Position numbers and translations under genes: made by a program. A stretch of DNA of 64,000 bases, taken from Gluconobacter morbifer G707 (GTDB lineage: Bacteria; Pseudomonadota; Alphaproteobacteria; Acetobacterales; Acetobacteraceae). Shown piece after piece: positions 26,123 through 34,777 of this stretch (the first letter of the stretch is position 1; each line of letters opens with the position of its first letter). The DNA is taken from positions 1 to 64,000 of the forward strand of contig NZ_AGQV01000001.1 in the NCBI RefSeq assembly GCF_000234355.1, in the 5' to 3' direction. The notes below the pieces were generated by a model. It saw only the letters and a list, made by a program, of their open reading frames with translations. It had not been told where the DNA came from and did not search any database.

Positions 26123-26640
26123 AGTTTCGGTACCTTATCGCGGCTCATGCCAGAGCATGATGTCAGATTTTTACGTCCCGATGCAAATGTTACGCTTCCA
26201 TCAGGATATCGAACCGGACTTCACGTTGATCGGGCCGCGTGGGGGCGGGAACCGGCATGGAAAAGCAGGTCAGGACAGCAGCGTCTGCTCTGATGGAACG
26301 GTGCAGCGCGTGAACGGAAAACAGACCGGTCATAGTCACAGAACATGTGAGGGCGGGGCCCTGTGTGCATCTTCATACCGGCTGTTTCGGGAAATGCATT
26401 TTAAGGCCTGTTCGCCCGTGCGTTTCCTGCCCCAGCCGGGGCGCCACATATGATCCACGCTTCACCGTACTGGGAGGAACGCTCATACCAGTTCTCCTGA
26501 CGGGGCTGGAGGAAACAGAACAACCGCGCGCTTTTAATGCTTGGCAAACGGGGGGGAATTGATAGGTTAATAAACGAGCGTAATGATCCGGTAAGGTGTA
26601 GTCCACACAGGGTTGCCGGAGAAGGAAGTGGGGCAAACAG
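26123..26640. other. Divergent intergenic region, 518 bases
   Basis: Separates the metallopeptidase and the ATP-grasp gene and must hold both promoters. Open frames here are short and unconvincing. An AT-richer stretch (about 26555-26590) precedes the ATP-grasp gene, and GGAGAAGGAAG lies roughly 15 bases before its ATG. No RNA gene or riboswitch was recognised. Confidence 0.4.
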
Positions 26641-28113
26641 ATGAAGACCAGTGTCTTGCCATCCCAGATCCAGGAAGCCGGTATTTTTTCTGCCTATCGC
26701 CAGCCTGAATTCTTCTGTGAACTCATGAACAGGGGAAAAGAACTTCCTGAAGCGCTCCGGGTGATCCAGCAGCGTCTTGCCCATCTGGACATCAGGGAAC
26801 TGCGGCACCGGACATCAAAAGCGGAAACCCAGCTTTATCGTCTCGGGATCACGTTTACCGTCTATTCCGACCAGAGGGCGATTGACCGCGTCCTGCCGTT
26901 CGATGTCATTCCGCGTGTCCTGACGGCACAGGAATGGGGGTTCATCGAAAAAGGCGTGCAGCAACGCGTCAGGGCGATCAACCTGTTCCTGTGGGACATC
27001 TATCATGACCGGAATATCCTCCGGGATGGGATTATTCCGGCTGATCTGGTGCTGAAAAACCCCTGTTACTGCCAAGCCATGGTCGGGATCGACGTTCCGG
27101 GGGGCGTGTATGTCCATATCGACGGGACGGACCTGATACGGGACAAGAACGGAAGGTTTCTGGTGCTGGAGGATAATGCACGCACGCCTTCAGGTGTCTC
27201 CTACGTGATCGAGAACCGCCACATGATGCTACGGCTTATGCCGGATCTGGCGTCCGGAATTCCGCTGCGTTCCGTGGAGGATTATGGTCTGCGTCTGCAC
27301 CGGACGCTGTGTGATGTCGCACCGGAAGGGATCGTGGACCCGCAGGTGGTTCTGCTGTCGCCCGGGATTTATAACTCCGCCTATTTCGAGCACGTCTTTC
27401 TGGCGCGCGAGATGGGGGTGCCTCTTGTGGAGGGGCGCGATCTTCTGGTGGAGGACCATCGTGTCTATATGCGGACTGTCGCCGGGCTCCGGCCGGTTCA
27501 TGCGATCTACCGCCGCATTGATGATGCCTACCTGGACCCGCTGGCGTTCAATCCGGAAAGTCTGCTTGGTGTTCCCGGACTGGTGGAGGCCTATCGCCGG
27601 GGGAATGTAACGATTGCCAATGCCCTGGGAACGGGGGTGGCGGATGACAAGGCCGTCTACGCCTACATGCCCCGGATCATTCGCTATTACCTGAATGAAG
27701 ATGCCATACTGGACAGTGTGGAAACCCATATCTGCGCGGAACCGGAAGGGCTGGCCTTTACCTTGGCCAATCTTGAAAAGCTGGTGGTCAAGCCTGTGGG
27801 TGAGTCCGGAGGGTATGGCCTGCTGATCGGGCCGCATGCCAGTGCGCACGAGCTTGAGGAGTTCCGGGAACGCCTGCTGGCTAATCCATCAAATTACATC
27901 AGTCAGCCCGTGATCGATCTGTCGGTTGCGCCAACGCTGTGTGATGCCGGGGTGGAAGCGCGTCACGTCGACCTGCGGCCTTTTGCCCTGACCGGAAAAT
28001 CGACCTGGGTTCTCCCGGGCGGTCTTTCGCGCGTGGCGTTGCGCAAGGGGTCGCTGGTTGTGAATTCGTCCCAGGGCGGCGGGTCCAAGGATACGTGGGT
28101 CATGTCTGTATGA
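26641..28113 (+). CDS. Circularly permuted type 2 ATP-grasp protein (DUF404/DUF407)
   Basis: 490 aa of the circularly permuted ATP-grasp family. Recognisable blocks are NPCYCQAMVGIDVPGG, FLVLEDNARTPSGVSYVIEN and VVKPVGESGGYGLLIGP near the C-terminal part, where the nucleotide-binding lysine and glycine loop lie. The family is thought to form amide or peptide bonds using ATP, but no substrate is established. It overlaps the alpha-E gene by four bases (ATGA), an association conserved in many bacteria. Confidence 0.88.
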   Translation: MKTSVLPSQIQEAGIFSAYRQPEFFCELMNRGKELPEALRVIQQRLAHLDIRELRHRTSKAETQLYRLGITFTVYSDQRAIDRVLPFDVIPRVLTAQEWGFIEKGVQQRVRAINLFLWDIYHDRNILRDGIIPADLVLKNPCYCQAMVGIDVPGGVYVHIDGTDLIRDKNGRFLVLEDNARTPSGVSYVIENRHMMLRLMPDLASGIPLRSVEDYGLRLHRTLCDVAPEGIVDPQVVLLSPGIYNSAYFEHVFLAREMGVPLVEGRDLLVEDHRVYMRTVAGLRPVHAIYRRIDDAYLDPLAFNPESLLGVPGLVEAYRRGNVTIANALGTGVADDKAVYAYMPRIIRYYLNEDAILDSVETHICAEPEGLAFTLANLEKLVVKPVGESGGYGLLIGPHASAHELEEFRERLLANPSNYISQPVIDLSVAPTLCDAGVEARHVDLRPFALTGKSTWVLPGGLSRVALRKGSLVVNSSQGGGSKDTWVMSV

Positions 28114-29156
28114 CGCAGCTTTCTTCTCCTGCGACCAGGATGCTCTCCAACCTCAATACGCTCCTGTCCCGTTATGCCGAGAGCATGACATGGCTTGCAC
28201 GTTATATGGAGCGCATTGAAAATCTTGCCCGTCTCATCGAGGTGACGGAGGCTTTCGTGCGCGGTCCCGACGGCAAGACCGTGTGGAATACGATCGTTCA
28301 GATCAAATCGGATGACGCCCGGTTCAACGCGCTCCATCCGGCGGCGACGGAAGAGGATTACCTCCAGTTCTACATCACGGATGCGGACAACCCGAGCTCC
28401 ATCAAGGCCATGGCAGGCGCCGTGCGGGAAAATGCACGGTCTGTTCGCCCGCTGATTTCCACGGAAATGTGGATGCAGCTGAATGTCTTTACGCGCTGGA
28501 TCCTGGATCTGCATCCGTCTGACATTCGCCGGACTGGCCTGTCCGCCCTGTGCAACCGGATCAAGCAGGACTGTCAGACGCATACGGGCGTTACGGAAGG
28601 GACGCTTTATCGCGACCAGGCGTGGCTGTTCTATCTGCTGGGCCGCCATCTGGAGCGGAGTGACCAGATCACACGCCTGATTGATACCCGCTACCACATG
28701 CTTCTGCCCGACGAGGATGGGGTGGGATCTGAAATCGATACGACGCAATGGGCGTCGGTCCTGCGGTCTGCCGCGGCCTATCATGCTTTCCGCAGGCTTC
28801 AGCCTGTCATGACCACGCCAGCCAATGTCGTGGGGTTCCTGTTGAAAAATGAAGGGTTCCCGCGATCCTTGGCGCTGAACCTGCGCCAGACGGATGCGGT
28901 GCTGGCTGCACTTTCGGCCAATTACAATCTGCGCCGTCAGAATTATCCTATTCAGGAAAGGCTGTCCGAACTGCGAGCAACACTGGAAGACCAGACCGCC
29001 GAGGACATCATTATTCGCGGGCTCCATGAATACATGCAGTGGATCCAGAAGCAGATCGAGGCGATCCAGAACGACATGGCAGCGTCTTACTGGCCGCCGA
29101 CCGAGCAACTGCAGGGCGCGGAAGGCGGTGAGCAGCAGCAGGGAACGGAAAGCTGA
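28110..29156 (+). CDS. Alpha-E domain protein (DUF403)
   Basis: 348 aa, all-helical, beginning MTQLSSPATRMLSNLNTLLS and continuing RYAESMTWLARYMERIENLA, the family opening, with DQAWLFYLLGRHLERSDQI in the second half. Alpha-E proteins accompany permuted ATP-grasp enzymes and often a transglutaminase-like protease. No transglutaminase gene follows here. Function is unknown; a partner role in peptide-like ligation or processing is inferred from the pairing. The start at 28110 overlaps the ATP-grasp stop; the upstream ATG at 28095 lies inside that gene. Confidence 0.87.
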   Translation: MTQLSSPATRMLSNLNTLLSRYAESMTWLARYMERIENLARLIEVTEAFVRGPDGKTVWNTIVQIKSDDARFNALHPAATEEDYLQFYITDADNPSSIKAMAGAVRENARSVRPLISTEMWMQLNVFTRWILDLHPSDIRRTGLSALCNRIKQDCQTHTGVTEGTLYRDQAWLFYLLGRHLERSDQITRLIDTRYHMLLPDEDGVGSEIDTTQWASVLRSAAAYHAFRRLQPVMTTPANVVGFLLKNEGFPRSLALNLRQTDAVLAALSANYNLRRQNYPIQERLSELRATLEDQTAEDIIIRGLHEYMQWIQKQIEAIQNDMAASYWPPTEQLQGAEGGEQQQGTES

Positions 29157-29486
29157 GGTCAAACGGGATACGCTGAACAGCGCGTGAAGGGCCATTTCTG
29201 GCATGCCACGGCTTCCTGTCTGGAAAGAAGACGGTCGGACATCTGCCATAGCGCGTTGCGATACGATGCCAGCCCCTAAGGCGGCCGAACATGATCCCGA
29301 TCGGTTACGTCTTCCGTATTTTCTTCTATCGTATCTGATGGGTTTTTATGGGACTTCCGACCCGGAATGCAGGGCTTTATGCCCTTCCGACAGGGTATCC
29401 TTGAACCAGTCGCCGTTATAACCGTCGATCTGCAAGACGCTATTGAGCAGCAGGAAGGTCATTCAGTAACGCGACAGAAAGCCCGT
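29157..29486. other. Intergenic region between convergent alpha-E and cutC genes
   Basis: 330 bases with no recognised gene, RNA or clear terminator hairpin. Confidence 0.4.
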
Positions 29487-30230
29487 TCAGATGTCTTCAT
29501 GGTTCTGCATCGCGGTTCTGACAGCCTGGATCACGGCCGGGCTGGGAAGCGGAGGTGTGGTTCCGAAACCGAGCTGTATGCTCCGGTCCGTTCGGAGGTC
29601 TTTTTCCGAATTGGCGGAGACCTGTGGACGGCATGACCCGTGGACGGCGTTGATGCCGGTTTCCCGAACCAGCATGGCAACATTGTCAGGGGTTACGCCG
29701 CTGCCGCCCATGATGTCGATGCGGCCGCGCGCCTGCTGAACGAGAGCTTTCAGCACAGACATGCCTTCAGGAGCGGTCGGCGCGCAGCCAGACGTCAGGA
29801 TGCGATCAAACCCCAGCCGAATGACGGTTTCGAGGGCTTTGGACGGGTCGGGAACAAGATCGAAGGCGCGATGAAGCGTGCGGCCCATGGAACCACAGGA
29901 CGTAATCAGGCGTTTCAGCATGGCCTCGTTCAGGCTCTGATCCGGCATGGAAGCGCCCAGAACCACGCCGGCCAGTCCCGCAGACCGGGCGGCGGCGATA
30001 TCCGCGAGCATGGCGGCTTCCTCCAGGGGTGTAAAAACGAAATTGCCGCTCCGGGGGCGTATCATGGCGTAAACCGGGACCGGGCTATTGGAAGCAAGGT
30101 GCATCAGGCCGGGAGACGGGGTCAGGCCGCCTAGCGCCAGCGCGCTGCACAGTTCGATGCGGGAGACGTTCTGTGACTGTGCGACAGCCAGTCCGGCGGA
30201 TGTATCAACACAGATTTCAAGTTCGGTCAT
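29487..30230 (-). CDS. cutC: CutC family protein
   Basis: 247 aa TIM-barrel protein of the CutC family: ELEICVDTSAGLAVAQ at the N-terminus, RIELCSALALGGLTPSPGL, MIRPRSGNFVF and TLHRAFDLVPDP are all typical. CutC was named for copper homeostasis, but its biochemical role remains unclear. It overlaps the upstream ABC ATPase gene by 14 bases and closes a minus-strand operon with a ROK regulator, an M81 peptidase and peptide-importer ATPases. That context suggests amino sugar or glycopeptide metabolism rather than copper, as the copper genes lie 26 kb away. Confidence 0.88.
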   Translation of the reverse strand: MTELEICVDTSAGLAVAQSQNVSRIELCSALALGGLTPSPGLMHLASNSPVPVYAMIRPRSGNFVFTPLEEAAMLADIAAARSAGLAGVVLGASMPDQSLNEAMLKRLITSCGSMGRTLHRAFDLVPDPSKALETVIRLGFDRILTSGCAPTAPEGMSVLKALVQQARGRIDIMGGSGVTPDNVAMLVRETGINAVHGSCRPQVSANSEKDLRTDRSIQLGFGTTPPLPSPAVIQAVRTAMQNHEDI

Positions 30231-30999
30231 GGTCCGGATGATCCGCTAGGGTGCCAAGGGGGCGATGCGCCTCAAGAAGTGCGCGGGTATAAGGATGCTT
30301 GGGTTGAGAGAACAGATCCCGCGTTATGCCCTGTTCCACAACAGTGCCCTGTCGCAGGACGATGGCCCGGTCACACAGGATCCGGACGACGGAAAGATCA
30401 TGGGTGATGAACAGCAGCGAGAGGTTCATGTCATCGCGCAGGTCCATCAGGAGGTTCAGGATCTGTGCCTGAACGGAGACATCCAGCGCAGCAGTGGCCT
30501 CATCCGCGATCAGCAGGCCAGGATTGGCGGCGAGGGCGCGGGCGATGCCGATCCTGGCACGCTGGCCGCCGGAGAAGGCAGAGGGTAGCCTGTCATAGGC
30601 ATCAGCCGGCAGACGGACACGATTCAGCAGGGCGCGCGTTTTTCCGGCTCTGTCTGCGGGATTCCCGATGTCATGAACCGTCAGGACCTCAGTAATCTGC
30701 CGGCCGATGCTCATGCGTGGGTCGAGGCTTGCGAACGGGTCCTGAAAGATCATCTGGACATGCCGGGGCCTTGGCCCCTGGCCTGCCAGTTGGATAGTGC
30801 CCGACGTCACGGGTGCCAGTCCCATGATGGCCCGGGCGATCGTGCTTTTGCCGGAACCGGATTCCCCGATCAGTCCGACGGTTTCTCCCGCTCCGACCCG
30901 AAAGGTGACGTCCCGGACGACGAACATGCGTTTTCGGTTCCAGAAGGGACCACTCGGGTAGGAAACGTCGAGATTGCGGACATCGAGCAGGGCGCACAT
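30217..30999 (-). CDS. Oligopeptide ABC importer ATPase, DppF-like
   Basis: About 260 aa ABC ATPase: GESGSGKST (Walker A), QMIFQDPFASLDPR (Q-loop), FSGGQRARIGIARAL (signature) and LLIADEATAALD (Walker B). The C-terminal region is short, without the DppD cysteine motif. The start at 30999 is chosen because domain sequence begins there; the longer frame to 31128 runs into the preceding gene. It lies five bases after the DppD-like gene. The matching binding protein and permeases are encoded on the opposite strand at 34778-38075. Confidence 0.87.
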   Translation of the reverse strand: MCALLDVRNLDVSYPSGPFWNRKRMFVVRDVTFRVGAGETVGLIGESGSGKSTIARAIMGLAPVTSGTIQLAGQGPRPRHVQMIFQDPFASLDPRMSIGRQITEVLTVHDIGNPADRAGKTRALLNRVRLPADAYDRLPSAFSGGQRARIGIARALAANPGLLIADEATAALDVSVQAQILNLLMDLRDDMNLSLLFITHDLSVVRILCDRAIVLRQGTVVEQGITRDLFSQPKHPYTRALLEAHRPLGTLADHPDHDRT

Positions 31000-31004
31000 G
31001 TCGG

Positions 31005-32009
31005 TCAGATGCCCTCTGAAGAAGGACGGAGGCACGCCACATCCCGGTTCCTGGCAAGATGTAGTACAGGGACGGGCGGAACATGACAGGCGGGAATGGC
31101 CAGTGGGCAGCGCGGACTGAAGACGCATCCTGCCTCTCGTTCGGTCAGGCCGGGGATCGCGCCGGGCATGTCCCGCAGGCGCAGACGCCCTGCGGTATCG
31201 GGATGCAGGGCTGCAGGATCGGGAAGGGAAGCGATCAGACCGCGCGTGTAAGGATGTGCAGGCTGTGTGAATACGGAAGACGTGGGACCTGTTTCCAGCA
31301 GATGGCCGGCATACAGGACGGCGATGCGGTCGGCGATGGCACTGGCCGAACTGAAATCATGGGTGATGAACAGGGTGGCCGTGCCCCGTTCCGCAGCCAT
31401 CGTGCGGATGAGGTCCAGAATGCGCATGCGTGTTGCTGCGTCGAGCGCGGTGGTGGGCTCGTCGGCGATCAGCAGGGCGGGATTTGTCGAAAGCGCCATG
31501 GCAATCATGACACGCTGGCGCATGCCACCGGAAAGCTGATGCGGAAATGACCGGAGTGCGCCAGCCGGGTCAGGGATACCGGTCCGGGCCAGCAGATGTT
31601 CGGCTTCTTCGTGTCTTGCCCTGCGGGTCGACAGGTCAGGGCGATGCAGGGCCAGACATTCGCCAAGCTGGGTGCTGATCTTCAGGATCGGATTGAGGGC
31701 ACTCATCGGTTCCTGAAAGATTATGGCCAGCCGGTTGCCACGCAGCCGCCGGAAGGCGCGCGGTGTCAGGCGGGTCAGGTCCGTCGTGGTGCCCTGGGTC
31801 CGGAGCAGGATCTCCCCGCTGCTAATGGTCCCACCGCGCAGAAGACCCATGATGATCAGGGCCAGAACACTTTTTCCCGATCCTGATTCTCCGATCAGGG
31901 CCAATGTTTCCGCTGGCGCAATGTCGAGAGACAGGCTCTCAAGTGCCGTGGCCGCCCCGAAGCGGACGGACAGGTTCCGGATATCCAGGACGGGAGGCGG
32001 GGTCGTCAT
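31005..32009 (-). CDS. Oligopeptide ABC importer ATPase, DppD-like
   Basis: 334 aa with GESGSGKSVLAL (Walker A), IIFQEPMSALNPI (Q-loop), LSGGMRQRVMIAMAL (signature) and LLIADEPTTALD (Walker B). The C-terminal oligopeptide-type extension contains the Cys pattern CVFSPRCPLAIPAC, ending in a further Cys, as in DppD/OppD proteins, where it can bind an Fe-S cluster. Its ATG overlaps the M81 peptidase stop. It forms a heterodimer with the following DppF-like protein. Confidence 0.88.
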   Translation of the reverse strand: MTTPPPVLDIRNLSVRFGAATALESLSLDIAPAETLALIGESGSGKSVLALIIMGLLRGGTISSGEILLRTQGTTTDLTRLTPRAFRRLRGNRLAIIFQEPMSALNPILKISTQLGECLALHRPDLSTRRARHEEAEHLLARTGIPDPAGALRSFPHQLSGGMRQRVMIAMALSTNPALLIADEPTTALDAATRMRILDLIRTMAAERGTATLFITHDFSSASAIADRIAVLYAGHLLETGPTSSVFTQPAHPYTRGLIASLPDPAALHPDTAGRLRLRDMPGAIPGLTEREAGCVFSPRCPLAIPACHVPPVPVLHLARNRDVACLRPSSEGI

Positions 32010-33496
32010 TTTTCGGTGGCGAACCGGGCATGAGTCTGTCGGCGGAGAGACGGAGACCAGTCAAAGTCAGTGTCAAATGGATACGTGGGGCGATGGGTCC
32101 TGTGCCGTGGCAGGGCCGCAACGTCCTGATTGACCACACCATCGGACAGCGCCATCAGTGCCGGATTTGCAAGAGGAGCAAGTTCCGGCGAGAGATAGCC
32201 CGATTTCACGACAAGGATGCGGGCCTGGGCCGGATCAAGGCCCAGACGATGGAAATCCGCGATATTGTGATACGGACGGCGCCGGGCTGCGATGACGATC
32301 GTGATGCCACCGGCTTTGAGCACGGCTTCCCGTTCGGCAGGATCATCATGTCCGACCAGACGGAGAACCGTGGCTGTCAGTGTGACCTGAACACCAGCGG
32401 GATCGAGGGAGGTTCCGATGGTGAACCGTGTCTCCGTCCCTACGCCGGCGGCAAAGGCTTTTTCGCAGGCCGGCAGGTCGGTAATGGCGGCGATGATAAC
32501 GTCCTTGATGATGTCTCCCCGTGCCTGTCTGTCGAGAAAGCCGGACAGGACATCCGCGCGGTCACCCACGCCGCCGCCTGTTGGATTGTCACCGGAATCC
32601 GCGATGATGGCAGGCTGGCTCTGCGCCTCAAGCGCCCACGAAATACAGTCCTCCACGGATCCTGTCCGGACGCCGAACCGGAATGCGTGCCGGGCATCCC
32701 ACCATGACCGGGCGATTTCCGTGGCGATCTGTTCCATGGCGGCTGGATCAGTGCCCGTGATGACAGCAGAGGCTGTGGCGCGTGGCTGATCTGCCCAGAC
32801 GTACCCGACCATCAGGGCTGCATTCCAGATGCCAGGAGAACGATCATATGCGGGAAGACGGGCATAAAGGGACTTCGCCGGTTCATCTTCCGTGCTTGTC
32901 CGCTCACCAGGCAGAAGCACAGGGATGGGCGCCCAGATGATCTGCGGGCGAATACGCCTGTCACTCAGGGCCTGAAGCAGCATTTCGACGGCGCGATCCA
33001 TCGTGCGCTCGACGTCAATGTGGGGTGCGGTACGATACGCCGAGAAAAGGTCGAGGGCATTGATGATGGGCTGACTGACATTGCCGTGCAGGTCATAGCT
33101 GGCGGCCACGATACAGTCCGGACCGACTACGGTACGAGCAGCGCCGATCCAGTCGGCTTCGGCATCGTCCAGACCTTCGACGGTCATGGCCCCATGCATG
33201 GCGAGATACAGTCCGTCGATAGGAAGGGCAGCCTGAAGTTTTTCGAGAAATTCCGCTTTGAAGCTCTCATAGGCCGTGCGCGAAACCGGACCGCCGGGAA
33301 CAGCACGGGCATGCAGCAGCGGCAGGAATGTTGCGTCGAAACGCTTCAGAAAGCTGAAATACGGTGCCTCTGTCATGCCCTGTCCCCGCAGGACGCGGAA
33401 ATCCTTTTCCTGCATCAGGATGGGATTATAGGTGCTGCACTCCGTATGAATGCCGCCGAATGCAATACGGAACGGAGAGGAAGGCGTCTTGCTCAT
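32006..33496 (-). CDS. M81 family metallopeptidase (MlrC-like)
   Basis: 496 aa. The N-terminal DUF1485 domain opens RIAFGGIHTECSTYNP and contains LAMHGAMTVEG; the zinc site includes SYDLHGNVS. A C-terminal MlrC domain has ADSGDNPTGGGVGD. MlrC cleaves linear microcystin and small peptides in sphingomonads; most homologues are thought to hydrolyse unusual small peptides or lactam-like compounds. It overlaps genes on both sides (ATGA), placing it firmly in an operon with a ROK repressor and peptide-importer ATPases, so it probably degrades the imported compound. No signal peptide, therefore cytoplasmic. Confidence 0.87.
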   Translation of the reverse strand: MSKTPSSPFRIAFGGIHTECSTYNPILMQEKDFRVLRGQGMTEAPYFSFLKRFDATFLPLLHARAVPGGPVSRTAYESFKAEFLEKLQAALPIDGLYLAMHGAMTVEGLDDAEADWIGAARTVVGPDCIVAASYDLHGNVSQPIINALDLFSAYRTAPHIDVERTMDRAVEMLLQALSDRRIRPQIIWAPIPVLLPGERTSTEDEPAKSLYARLPAYDRSPGIWNAALMVGYVWADQPRATASAVITGTDPAAMEQIATEIARSWWDARHAFRFGVRTGSVEDCISWALEAQSQPAIIADSGDNPTGGGVGDRADVLSGFLDRQARGDIIKDVIIAAITDLPACEKAFAAGVGTETRFTIGTSLDPAGVQVTLTATVLRLVGHDDPAEREAVLKAGGITIVIAARRRPYHNIADFHRLGLDPAQARILVVKSGYLSPELAPLANPALMALSDGVVNQDVAALPRHRTHRPTYPFDTDFDWSPSLRRQTHARFATEK

Positions 33497-34632
33497 ATCC
33501 AGTCATTTCCAAAAAGAAGCTGTTGTGCGGCAACGCTCGCGGCGCCAAGCGCGAAACTGTCGTTATGGACCGAACGCAGGACGAGCGTGCTTTGCGCGCC
33601 TGCGCGTTTGAGAACGTGGGCTTCCATTTCCTGGCTCATGACGTTCGCGAACACGCTGTCTTTCAGGACCGGGTCCATCAGAACGACAATCTGGCTCGGG
33701 TCAAACATCTGGATGAGTTGCGCCAGCCCAAAACCAAGTGCGGAACCCGCGCGATGCAGGATGATCAGGGCATCCGGATCCCCCTGGTTGGCAAGACCGA
33801 TCAGTTCGGGGATGTCAACCGGAAGGCCGGCGCTTCGTGCAGCGCCGCGGATGGCCTGAAGGGAAGCGAGCGTTTCAAGACAGCCGCGATTGCCGCACCG
33901 GCAGGGCAGCGCGTTCTGGAGATCAAAGGCAATGGGAGAATGGGCCATTTCTCCAGCCCCGCCATGGTGGCCGCGATACAGGCGGCTATCTATGATGTGC
34001 GTGCTGCCGATTCCATCGCCGACGAACACCAGGCTGAAATTCGGGTAGTCCCCCGAGGTGCCGAAAAGCTGTTCCCCGAGGATCAGGGCATTCGTGTCAT
34101 TTTCCACGAAGACCGGCAGACCTGTCAGCACGGACAGTTCCCCGGCGACATCAACATTGCGCCATCCCAGTGCTGCCGAGGCCAGGCAGAACCGGCGGTC
34201 CCGAGAGATGAAGCCGGGCTGTGCGACGCCAATTCCGGTTGTCTGTCCAATCCCGTCTCCGGCCTCCTGCCGGACTTTGTGAACGGCCTCCCCAAGACGG
34301 AAAAAACACGTCTCGGGATCGATTTCGCGGGGGATCTGATGACGGGCGAGGATTTCCCCATGCGGATCGGTCAGTACGATTGTTGCGGGATCAGTATGAA
34401 GAGAAATGCCAATAAAACTGGCGGCATCGCTGCGCAGACCGAGCGTGACGGAAGGGCGTCCCTGACTGAACACCAGTTCCTGCTCTTCCAAAATGCCACC
34501 TTCGAGCAGATCACGGACGAAAATCGAAATGCTGGCTTTGCTGAGCTCGAGATGTCTTGCCAGGTCAGTGCGGCTTTTGGGGCCGAGGCGCGTGATCGTG
34601 CTGAGGATACGATGATGGCCTGAGGAAAACAT
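33493..34632 (-). CDS. ROK-family transcriptional repressor
   Basis: 379 aa. The N-terminal winged helix (SRTDLARHLELSKASISIFV, residues about 20-40) is fused to a ROK sugar-kinase-like domain. That domain has the metal motif CRCGNRGCLE and GAGEMAHSPI, with an Asn-Asp sugar-binding pair in VENDTNALI. Such proteins (NagC, XylR, Mlc relatives) release DNA on sugar binding. The ATP loop of true kinases (DxGGT) is replaced (ISLHTDPATIVL). It is the first gene of the minus arm and faces the divergent binding-protein gene, so it likely controls both arms, with an amino sugar as probable effector. Confidence 0.87.
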   Translation of the reverse strand: MFSSGHHRILSTITRLGPKSRTDLARHLELSKASISIFVRDLLEGGILEEQELVFSQGRPSVTLGLRSDAASFIGISLHTDPATIVLTDPHGEILARHQIPREIDPETCFFRLGEAVHKVRQEAGDGIGQTTGIGVAQPGFISRDRRFCLASAALGWRNVDVAGELSVLTGLPVFVENDTNALILGEQLFGTSGDYPNFSLVFVGDGIGSTHIIDSRLYRGHHGGAGEMAHSPIAFDLQNALPCRCGNRGCLETLASLQAIRGAARSAGLPVDIPELIGLANQGDPDALIILHRAGSALGFGLAQLIQMFDPSQIVVLMDPVLKDSVFANVMSQEMEAHVLKRAGAQSTLVLRSVHNDSFALGAASVAAQQLLFGNDWI

Positions 34633-34671
34633 GAATGTCCTGCCTGCGATCGGAACAGGACTTATTTCAGT

Positions 34672-34703
34672 TGATAAAATTACGTTGTGTCAATAAAATT
34701 ATT
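34672..34703. promoter_or_regulatory. Candidate ROK operator with repeated AT motif
   Basis: Two related motifs about 18 bases apart: gataaaatta (34674-34683) and aataaaattatt (34692-34703). The second is a perfect dyad, AATAA-AA-TTATT. They lie in the divergent intergenic space between the ROK repressor gene (start 34632) and the binding-protein gene (34778). A similar dyad, attatt-tc-aataat, is found at 39125-39138 before the TonB receptor gene. Confidence 0.45.
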
Positions 34704-34777
34704 CCCATAACTAAATGAACGGCTGATACTAATTCCGAAACGATATTGCGTGGATAGGAAAGGGGAGTGGCCTGCGT

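Noticed and set aside
27963-29249. 428-codon open frame antisense to the alpha-E gene
   Set aside because: It lies across the end of the ATP-grasp gene and the whole alpha-E gene, and lacks any family features.
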